Shown here: positions 7,871-13,457 of the stretch, one piece after another
Layout of the letters: each line of letters opens with the position of its first letter
Numbering within the stretch: position 1 is the stretch's first letter
Assembly: GCA_019454625.1 (NCBI GenBank)
Contig: JACFNY010000025.1
Coordinates: forward strand, 1-13,457
DNA length: 13,457 nt
Source of the DNA: Sphingomonadaceae bacterium
GTDB taxonomy: Bacteria; Pseudomonadota; Alphaproteobacteria; Sphingomonadales; Sphingomonadaceae
Reading direction: 5' to 3'
Notes under the pieces: model-generated
Told to the model about the DNA's origin: nothing
Databases searched by the model: none
What the model saw: the letters and a program-made list of their open reading frames with translations, nothing else
Made by a program: the position numbers and the translations under genes

Positions 7871-8752
7871 ATGATGCGTTCGAGACCACTGGCCGTCGCC
7901 TTCAGCGCCATCGCCTTGCTCGCGGTCCCGGCCGGGGTAGCAACCGCATCCGAACCGGCCGCGATCCCCTACATCATGCCCGAGGCCGAGACGTGGGACA
8001 TGACCTCCGGCGACGGTCAGGTGTTCCGCATCTCCGTTTCCCGCCCTGCCGCGCCTGCGCCCGAAGGCGGCTATCCGGTCCTCTACGTGCTCGACGGAAA
8101 CGCGATGTTCGCCGGCTTCGCCGAGGCCCGCCGCATCCACGGCTTCGGCACCGGCGGTATCGACAAAATGATCGTGGTCGGCGTCGGCCATCCGGGTGAC
8201 CAGATCTACGATTCGCGGCGCATGTTCGATTTCACCGCACCCATTGAAACGCCCGCGCTGAAACGGGCCTACGCCGGGCACAAGAGCGGCGGCCGCGACC
8301 GGTTCCTGAAATTCCTGCTCGACGAGCTACGCCCGGCGATCGGCAAGCGCTATTCCGTGGACCCTCACCGCCAGTCGCTCTACGGCCATTCGCTGGGCGG
8401 CCTGTTCGCGCTCCACGTCCTCTATTCGCGCCCCGGCGCCTTCCGCACCATCATCGCGACCAGCCCCTCGATCTGGTGGGACGACCAGTCCATCCTCGCC
8501 GAAGAGCAGGCCTTCAGGGCGCGCGTGGAAAAGGACCCCGCTCTCGGCCGCACGAGCCGCCTGCTGTTGATGGCGGGCGCGCTGGAGGACGGCACCATGG
8601 CCGCCGACGCTGGTGCGCTCGCGAAGCGTATGGAGGCGCTGTCGGCCTACGGCCTGCGCGTCGAATACATGCTGCTGGACGACGAAACGCACATTTCGGT
8701 GCCGAGCCGGTCGGTGACGGCCAGCCTGCGCGCGGCGGCGAGCCGGCGGTAG
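7871..8752 (+). CDS. Exported IroE/esterase-like alpha/beta hydrolase, paralogue 1 (293 aa)
   Basis: An alpha/beta hydrolase of the putative-esterase group that includes the periplasmic siderophore esterase IroE. It opens with a Sec-type signal peptide: basic MMRSRP, a hydrophobic run to about residue 22, and a probable cut near ATAS (24-27). Mature landmarks are YPVLYVLDGN (68-77), the nucleophile elbow GHSLGG (S174), SPSIWW (198-203) and DETHISV with the likely catalytic H274. IroE uses a Ser-His dyad, and the same two residues are visible here. It starts 1 nt after the amidase stop and is the last gene of the plus operon. Two further paralogues are encoded on the opposite strand (10766-11914 and 11940-12863). 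It should act outside the cytoplasm on esters; whether the target is a siderophore, depsipeptide or acyl ester is not shown by sequence. Confidence 0.85.
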   Translation: MMRSRPLAVAFSAIALLAVPAGVATASEPAAIPYIMPEAETWDMTSGDGQVFRISVSRPAAPAPEGGYPVLYVLDGNAMFAGFAEARRIHGFGTGGIDKMIVVGVGHPGDQIYDSRRMFDFTAPIETPALKRAYAGHKSGGRDRFLKFLLDELRPAIGKRYSVDPHRQSLYGHSLGGLFALHVLYSRPGAFRTIIATSPSIWWDDQSILAEEQAFRARVEKDPALGRTSRLLLMAGALEDGTMAADAGALAKRMEALSAYGLRVEYMLLDDETHISVPSRSVTASLRAAASRR

Positions 8753-8759
8753 CGGCGCG

Positions 8760-8790
8760 TTCCTGCCCTTCGGAGGACCGCGCGCAGGAA
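8760..8790. terminator. Possible hairpin between convergent operons
   Basis: TTCCTGC (8760-8766) pairs perfectly with GCAGGAA (8784-8790) around a 17-nt loop, in the 38-bp gap between the converging esterase and GST genes. There is no T-run on either side, so it is at best a weak bidirectional terminator or message-end structure. Confidence 0.3.
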
Positions 8791-9447
8791 TCAATCCCGA
8801 TCCGGCGCGCCGGGCGGGAAGAAGGGGCGGTACGGGCGCGCGTCATCCACGCAGCGGGCGACGGACGGGCGCGCGAGCAGCCGGGCGCGATAGGCATTGA
8901 GCCGCGCGTGCGCGGGGCCGATCGGGCGCACCCAGTCCGCGTAGAACAGCGCGGGCGCAGCCGCGCAGTCGGCGATGGTGAAGTCGGCGCCGCAGGCCCA
9001 GCCGCCGTCGCCCAGCTTTTCGTCGAGCCACGCGTAGATCGTGTCGAGCGCCGCACAGGCGCGGTCGATCCGCGACCTGTCCGGCGCCTGCGCGTCGATG
9101 AGATATTCGCCAACGACGGCCTGCATCGGCCCCATCACGTGGTTGTCGAAGACCCGATCGAGAAACCGCGCCGCGAGCGCCGCCTCCGGCGCCTCCGGCA
9201 CGAGGCGGCGCGATCCGGGACAATGCAGGTCCAGATATTCGATGATGATCGAGGATTCGATCACCGGGCGGTCGCCGTCGACGAGCACGGGGAACTTGCC
9301 GGGCGGCCAGTGGCCGCGCAGCGCGTCGACATTGTCCGCGTGCTCCGCATCGTGGACGCGAAACGCGTAGGGTATGTCCTTTTCAAGGAGTGCGATCTGC
9401 GCCTTCCACGTGTAGGAGGAAAAGGGGTGGCCGTAGAGCTGGAGCAT
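8791..9447 (-). CDS. Glutathione S-transferase family protein (218 aa)
   Basis: A cytosolic-type GST. The thioredoxin-like N-domain starts MLQLYGHPFSSYTWK with Ser10/Ser11 as candidate glutathione-activating residues. The cis-proline is P53 in KFPVLVD, and E64-S65 form the usual glutathione gamma-Glu contact before IIIEYL. The all-helical C-domain carries the ADFTIAD folding box (154-160). Start ATG has GGAGA (complement of 9453-9457) 5 nt before it. It lies 73 nt behind the dehydratase gene, probably on the same transcript. GSTs in catabolic clusters can conjugate, isomerise or cleave thioethers; which one applies here is unknown, although a sulfur-handling role would fit the DUF917 family name in the facing operon. 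Confidence 0.88.
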   Translation of the reverse strand: MLQLYGHPFSSYTWKAQIALLEKDIPYAFRVHDAEHADNVDALRGHWPPGKFPVLVDGDRPVIESSIIIEYLDLHCPGSRRLVPEAPEAALAARFLDRVFDNHVMGPMQAVVGEYLIDAQAPDRSRIDRACAALDTIYAWLDEKLGDGGWACGADFTIADCAAAPALFYADWVRPIGPAHARLNAYRARLLARPSVARCVDDARPYRPFFPPGAPDRD

Positions 9448-9520
9448 GGCGGTCTCCGTGCGGGGATCGGGGGGCCGTTCTCTCTACGCACCCCGGCGCG
9501 TCCCGAAAAGCGCCCGCCCG

Positions 9521-10762
9521 TCAGACGGCGTCCTGCCAAAGCGTCGGCGTGAAGCCCTCCTCCCGCAGCCGGTCCACGATGACCGCCCGGTGGGCATGGT
9601 CCTGAACCTCGACGACCACGTCGATCACCGCTCCCTTGGGGCTCGACGACAGCGCCAGCCGGTCGTGCGTGATCTCGATGATGTTGGCGCCGAGCTGGCC
9701 GAGCAGCGTCGCGAGGCGGGCGAGCGTTCCGGGCTGGTCGTTCACGGCGATGGCGAAGCGCATGAGCTGCCCGCCGCGGACCAGCGCGCGCATCGCGACC
9801 GAGGCGAGAACCCTGAGATCAATGTTGCCGCCGCTGAGCGGCACAGCCACGTTGAGGCCGCGAAACCGTTCCCGGTTGCTCATCACGCCCGCGAGCGCGG
9901 CGGCGCCTGCGCCTTCGGCCACGGTTTTCTCGATGGCGAGCAGGTCGGCGACGGCGCGCTCGATCGCGGCCTCCTCGACGACGAGCACCTCGTCGACGAA
10001 ACGCGAGACGATCTCCCGCGTGTACGGGTGCGCCTCCTTGACGGCGATCCCCTCGGCAATCGTGAGCCGGTCCGCAGCGGGCGGCTCTGTTCCCGCCATC
10101 GCGCAGGCCATCGACGGATACACCTCCGACTGCACACCGATGATGCGGATCGACGGCTTGATCGCCTTCGCCGCGATGGCGATGCCGGAGATGAGCCCGC
10201 CGCCGCCCACGGGCACGACGATGACGTCGAGCGACGGCACCGCGCCCAGCATCTCGAGCGCCAGCGTCCCCTGCCCCGCGATCACCGCCGGATCGGCATA
10301 GGGGTGGACGAACGTCATCCCGTCGCGCGCCGCAAGTTCATTGGCGAGCGCAAGCGCTGCGCCGAGATTGCCGCCGTGCACGATGACGTTCGCGCCGTGA
10401 TCACGCGTGCGCGAGATCTTGGTGAGCGGCGTGCCTTCGGGCATCACAATCGTCGCCGCGATGCCGAGCCGGTGCGCGTGGTAAGCGACGCCCTGCGCGT
10501 GGTTACCCGCCGACATCGCGCAGACGCCCGCCGCCCGCTCCGCCGCCGACAGCGACAGCAGCTTGTTGAGCGCCCCGCGCTCCTTGAACGAGGCGGTGAA
10601 CTGGAGGTTCTCGAACTTCAGGTAGAGGTTGCAGCCCGCGCTTGCCGACAGCGTCTCGCTGAGCATGAACGGCGTGTCCGCGACCGCGCCCGCGATGGCG
10701 CGCGCGGCCTGCTCGACATCGGCGAGCGTCGGCAGCCGCCCGGGTTCAGGGAAAGACGCCAT
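9521..10762 (-). CDS. Threonine/serine ammonia-lyase, catabolic type with ACT domain (413 aa)
   Basis: A fold-type II PLP enzyme that deaminates L-threonine (and often L-serine) to 2-oxobutyrate (or pyruvate) plus ammonia. The Schiff-base lysine is K60 in FTASFKERGALNKL, the substrate loop SAGNHAQG is at 84-91, the phosphate-binding GGGGL at 186-190 and LSGGNIDL at 309-316. Residues about 335-413 form one ACT-type regulatory domain (FAIAVNDQPGTLARL..). One ACT domain and about 400 residues match the catabolic/IlvA-like short form rather than the roughly 510-residue biosynthetic enzyme with two ACT repeats. It starts 3 nt after the preceding esterase stop, so it is operonic, with no clear ribosome site of its own. 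In this cluster it is more likely to consume Ser/Thr released from a degraded compound than to serve isoleucine synthesis; this is inferred. Confidence 0.9.
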   Translation of the reverse strand: MASFPEPGRLPTLADVEQAARAIAGAVADTPFMLSETLSASAGCNLYLKFENLQFTASFKERGALNKLLSLSAAERAAGVCAMSAGNHAQGVAYHAHRLGIAATIVMPEGTPLTKISRTRDHGANVIVHGGNLGAALALANELAARDGMTFVHPYADPAVIAGQGTLALEMLGAVPSLDVIVVPVGGGGLISGIAIAAKAIKPSIRIIGVQSEVYPSMACAMAGTEPPAADRLTIAEGIAVKEAHPYTREIVSRFVDEVLVVEEAAIERAVADLLAIEKTVAEGAGAAALAGVMSNRERFRGLNVAVPLSGGNIDLRVLASVAMRALVRGGQLMRFAIAVNDQPGTLARLATLLGQLGANIIEITHDRLALSSSPKGAVIDVVVEVQDHAHRAVIVDRLREEGFTPTLWQDAV

Positions 10763-10765
10763 CGC

Positions 10766-11914
10766 TCAATAGGGAACCGGCACCGTGCCGGTCCTGCGGT
10801 CCCAGAGATCGTGCTGCTTCTGCACGGCGCCACGCTCGTGCGCCGGAAGCGCCGCGATCCAGCCGCGCAGCCGCCGGTCGAACGCCGCGGGATCGGCGTT
10901 GGCGAGGCTGCGCCCGGCGCGGCGCACGGCGGCCTGCCGCTGGGGCGTCAGCCTGAAATAGGCATCCGCGTCTTCGAGCGCCTTCGTATCCTGCCCGAGG
11001 TCGTAGGCCTTCAGATAGCTCGCCTTGTCCGTTTCCGTCGCCGCGAACACGGCATCGTAGAAACGGGTGAATGCCGGTGCCGCGACCGAGATGTGCTCCT
11101 CGCCAGGAAAGGCCACATAGGTGAAATCGAGGCCGTCATACTTCGCCGCCGCGATCCGCTTCGCCATCACGTCGGCATCGCCGACCATGTGCGGAAGCTC
11201 GCTCGCGCCGACGCCGATGAAGAGGTTGACCCGCCCCTTGTGCTTCGCGAGCACGGCGGGAAACGCCTTCTCCTCGTCCGTCACGTAGTTCTTGTTCCAC
11301 CAGATCGACGGGCTCATCGCGCCGAAATACTGGAAGCTGTCCGGCCGCGTGAACGCGGCGTGCAGCGCGAACAGGCCGCCGAGCGAGTGGCCGTAGAGCG
11401 CCTGCCGCCCGGTGTCGATCCTGAACTCGGCCTCGATCATCGGCTTCACGCGCGTCTTGAGGAAGTCGAGGAAATCCTCCGACCCACCAGTGCGTGACCA
11501 CGGCTTGCCGCCGGGCGCGGGCGGCGGCTCGCGGAGCGCGACGGGCGGCGTAAAATCCCACGTCCGGCGTTCGGAATGGAACGGCCGCTCGCCGGGATAG
11601 CCTATGCCGACGACGACAGCCGGAAGCCGCCCGTTGTGATCGGGGCGGCGGCCGACCATGCGCGCGAGCTGTGCGAACGGCAGGAACCAGCCGTTGCCGT
11701 CGAGCACGTAGACCACGGGCCAGCCGCCCGGCGGGGCCTGTTCCGTGGGCGTGGAGATGAAGATACGGTAATCGAGACCCTGCGCCGACCGGAGCGAACG
11801 GACTTCCGTTCCTTCGAGCGCGACCGACGCGGCCTCGATGGTCTCGGCCTTTGCGGCGACGTTGGCCGGAAGTGCGGCGGCGAGAAGCAGCAAGGCGATG
11901 GACTGTGTTTTCAC
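10766..11914 (-). CDS. Exported IroE/esterase-like alpha/beta hydrolase with C-terminal extension, paralogue 2 (382 aa)
   Basis: Second member of the esterase trio. It has a Sec signal peptide (MKTQSIALLLLAAALPANVAAKA; cleavage near AKA) and then WPVVYVLDGN (65-74), GIGYPGERPF (103-112), the nucleophile elbow GHSLGG with S177, SPSIWW (201-206) and EEHISV with H274 as the likely catalytic histidine. The start codon is GTG (CAC at 11912-11914), preceded at 7 nt by AAAGGA (complement of 11922-11927). Beyond the esterase core it carries about 90 extra residues (from about 290), charged and helical, ending in RTGTVPVPY; paralogue 1 lacks this tail. It lies 25 nt after the third paralogue and 3 nt before the dehydratase. 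Family is secure; the role of the C-terminal tail is unknown. Confidence 0.86.
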   Translation of the reverse strand: MKTQSIALLLLAAALPANVAAKAETIEAASVALEGTEVRSLRSAQGLDYRIFISTPTEQAPPGGWPVVYVLDGNGWFLPFAQLARMVGRRPDHNGRLPAVVVGIGYPGERPFHSERRTWDFTPPVALREPPPAPGGKPWSRTGGSEDFLDFLKTRVKPMIEAEFRIDTGRQALYGHSLGGLFALHAAFTRPDSFQYFGAMSPSIWWNKNYVTDEEKAFPAVLAKHKGRVNLFIGVGASELPHMVGDADVMAKRIAAAKYDGLDFTYVAFPGEEHISVAAPAFTRFYDAVFAATETDKASYLKAYDLGQDTKALEDADAYFRLTPQRQAAVRRAGRSLANADPAAFDRRLRGWIAALPAHERGAVQKQHDLWDRRTGTVPVPY

Positions 11915-11939
11915 GGGGCTGTCCTTTGAAAGCGGGAGA

Positions 11940-12863
11940 TCACGCCATGGCGGCGAAGACGAAGCGCGAGGCCCGGCTGATCAATGCGGGAACGGCGGAG
12001 CGGTGGTGCTCGTCCGGCGCGACCGCGAAGCCGCTTGCGAGACCGCGCGCGGCGAGCGGCCGCAACGCCTCCGAGACCAGCCGCGCATTGTCGACCATCC
12101 GCGTCTCCTCGGGCTCGCTACCGTCCTGCTCGCGCTCGCCGACCCCGATGAACAGGCTTTCGGTCCATGACCGCGCCTGCCGCCTAGCTGCGAAATCGTG
12201 CGCGGCGGCGAGGATGTAGCGCCGTTTCCACCACACCGACGGGCTGAGCGCGATGTAGCCGCGGAAATGCCCGAAATGGTGGAACATCGTGTGCAGGCAG
12301 AACAGCCCGCCGAGCGAATGTCCGGCGAGGATTTTCCGGTTGGCATTGACCTGCCAGCGCCGCGCGATTTCGGGCTGCACCGTTTCGATGATGAACCGCG
12401 CGAAGGCATCGGCGCCGCCGGTGGCGTTCTCGTCGCGCGGCTTGCCGTCCGGCCGGGGTGGGAATTCCGAAGCCGCGGTCGGCACGGTGAGATCGAACAC
12501 GCGGCGGACCGGATCGAACGGGCCGTCGATCGGATAGCCGATGCCGACGACGATCGCGGGCGGGATGCCGGTGTCCTGCGGGAAACGGCTTTGCACGCGC
12601 ACCATGTCCGTCACGGTGCCGAACACGGAATTCCCGTCGAGCACGTAGAGCACCGGAAACCCTTCCGCCGGCGCGGGCTGGAGCGGCAGCGAAACCTGAA
12701 TCCGGTAGGTGTAGCCGTCCATGTTCACGAGCGCGAACTCGGCGCTGTTGCGGACGGTCACGGCCACCGGGATTTCGGCCGCCACCGCCGGCCGCGAGAC
12801 CAGCACGGCCCCGGCGGCTGCGGCCCCGCCGAGCAGGAAGCGGCGGTCGAAAATTTCCGCCAT
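11940..12863 (-). CDS. Exported IroE/esterase-like alpha/beta hydrolase, Tat-like signal, paralogue 3 (307 aa)
   Basis: Third esterase paralogue. ATG 12863 is chosen over a longer upstream frame because GAGGAA (complement of 12870-12875) sits 6 nt before it, the preceding S10 stop ends 1 nt upstream, and the residues that follow form a signal sequence. That signal, MAEIFDRRFLLGGAAAAGAV, contains a twin-arginine pair followed by FLL and a mild hydrophobic stretch, then AVAAE near residue 26-30, so export by Tat is likely, unlike the other two paralogues. Core landmarks are FPVLYVLDGN (69-78), GIGYPIDGPF (107-116), GHSLGG with S183, SPSVWW (207-212) and DEHHRSAVP, where H287 aligns with the catalytic histidine of its relatives. 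It probably hydrolyses esters in the periplasm; substrate unknown. Confidence 0.86.
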   Translation of the reverse strand: MAEIFDRRFLLGGAAAAGAVLVSRPAVAAEIPVAVTVRNSAEFALVNMDGYTYRIQVSLPLQPAPAEGFPVLYVLDGNSVFGTVTDMVRVQSRFPQDTGIPPAIVVGIGYPIDGPFDPVRRVFDLTVPTAASEFPPRPDGKPRDENATGGADAFARFIIETVQPEIARRWQVNANRKILAGHSLGGLFCLHTMFHHFGHFRGYIALSPSVWWKRRYILAAAHDFAARRQARSWTESLFIGVGEREQDGSEPEETRMVDNARLVSEALRPLAARGLASGFAVAPDEHHRSAVPALISRASRFVFAAMA

Positions 12864-12864
12864 G

Positions 12865-13457
12865 TCAGTTTCCTCGGCTGTAGGCCCAGCGCACGTCGCG
12901 CATATAGGCGGCGCGGCTGTCGGCACGCGAATAGAACATATGCCCGCCGGGATAGACGGTGAAGCGCGCCCGGCCCGTGGCACCCATCGGCGGGATTTGC
13001 CCGAATGCCAGCTTGCTCGCGAAATAGGGCGTGCGCAGATCGGTGTAGCCGTGGGAGATCAGGAGCTTCATGTTGCCGTCCATCGCCATCGCCTTGCGGA
13101 GGTCGCTGACCGACTCCTGCAAGCCCTCGCCGCTGTCCCAGCCGCGATTGAGCGGGATGTTCAGCGTCATATAGGTGTTCTCGGGCTTCCAGCCGATGTC
13201 CTGCGTCACATAATGGACGATCGCGGAGGTGAGCGGCGCGATGCTGCCTTGCAGGATCGCGTCGTCGCCCTGCCGGTCGGCAGAAAACGGATAGGGATCG
13301 AAGTTAGTCACCACCGGGTCGTAGGCGCTGACGAAGACGCCTTTCTCCTTTTCGAGTTCGCGCGTGTAGACGAGGTTGCTGACGCGCGCGCCGAGGCGGC
13401 GCACCGTTTCCGCCGGCAGCCCGATCATGTCGGCGACCCTGTCCGCCGCGCGGGTAG
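12865..13457 (-). CDS. Peptidase S10 serine carboxypeptidase, C-terminal part (N-terminus outside window)
   Basis: The minus frame is open to the right edge (preceding residues read TRAADRVAD), so this is the C-terminal ~197 residues of a larger protein; the catalytic serine would be further right. Counting from the first in-window methionine at 13428, the visible segments are GYTDLRTPYF, holding the family's catalytic Asp (codon at 13039-13041), and YPGGHMFY, holding the catalytic His (12940-12942), each in its expected place. Bacterial S10 proteins remove residues from peptide C-termini and are usually exported. It is the first in-window gene of the minus operon; its stop is 1 nt from the next start. 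Family assignment is strong, substrate unknown. Confidence 0.88.
   Translation of the reverse strand, partial: TRAADRVADMIGLPAETVRRLGARVSNLVYTRELEKEKGVFVSAYDPVVTNFDPYPFSADRQGDDAILQGSIAPLTSAIVHYVTQDIGWKPENTYMTLNIPLNRGWDSGEGLQESVSDLRKAMAMDGNMKLLISHGYTDLRTPYFASKLAFGQIPPMGATGRARFTVYPGGHMFYSRADSRAAYMRDVRWAYSRGN

Noticed and set aside
9446..11497. 683-codon plus-strand open frame
   Set aside because: Antisense to the dehydratase and esterase paralogue 2, with Arg/His/Asp-rich low-complexity translation; the minus genes have full catalytic motifs.
12864..12983. 40-codon N-terminal extension of esterase paralogue 3
   Set aside because: It overlaps the end of the S10 peptidase and would bury the signal peptide; the ribosome site and signal sequence place the start at 12863.
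1..13457. CRISPR arrays, tRNA/rRNA genes, insertion sequences or integrase sites
   Set aside because: No repeat-spacer pattern, no tRNA-like cloverleaf, no transposase and no terminal inverted repeats were seen in either strand.

Overview
The window is high-GC, gene-dense DNA with GTG starts and tightly packed operons. Gene content (S10 peptidase, several exported IroE-like esterases, MalT-like regulator, hydantoinase-type cluster) suggests an alphaproteobacterium, probably a sphingomonad. The taxon is inferred from style and content only, since no rRNA or marker gene is present.

Left part (1-2300, minus strand): most of a large MalT/LAL-type ATP-dependent transcriptional regulator. It runs off the left edge, so its expected C-terminal LuxR DNA-binding domain is not visible. 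It is divergent from the next operon across a 227-bp region (2301-2527) that holds three ACCCGT repeats about two helical turns apart and a weak promoter-like element.

Middle (2528-8752, plus strand): a compact operon of five genes. These are a hydantoinase/oxoprolinase-type ATPase (HyuA-like), a DUF917 / S-methyl-thiohydantoin-desulfurase family protein, a CodB-like NCS1 permease, an amidase-signature hydrolase and an exported IroE-like serine esterase. Every junction overlaps or lies within 1 nt. The set looks like uptake and ring-opening of a cyclic amide or imide (hydantoin-, thiohydantoin- or lactam-like), with no HyuB subunit.

Right part (13457-8791, minus strand, converging on the first operon): the C-terminal part of an S10 serine carboxypeptidase running off the right edge, two more IroE-like exported esterases, a catabolic-type threonine/serine dehydratase with an ACT domain, and a glutathione S-transferase. 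The first four genes are 1-25 nt apart; the GST follows after 73 nt. A weak hairpin at 8760-8790 separates the two converging operons.

Taken together, the window encodes three paralogous secreted or periplasmic Ser-His esterases, an exported carboxypeptidase, an amidase, a Ser/Thr deaminase, a cyclic-amide ATPase module and its permease, beside an ATP-dependent regulator. My inference is a catabolic island for an ester- and amide-containing, probably peptide-like natural product, with cyclic imide intermediates. No single enzyme assignment proves the substrate.
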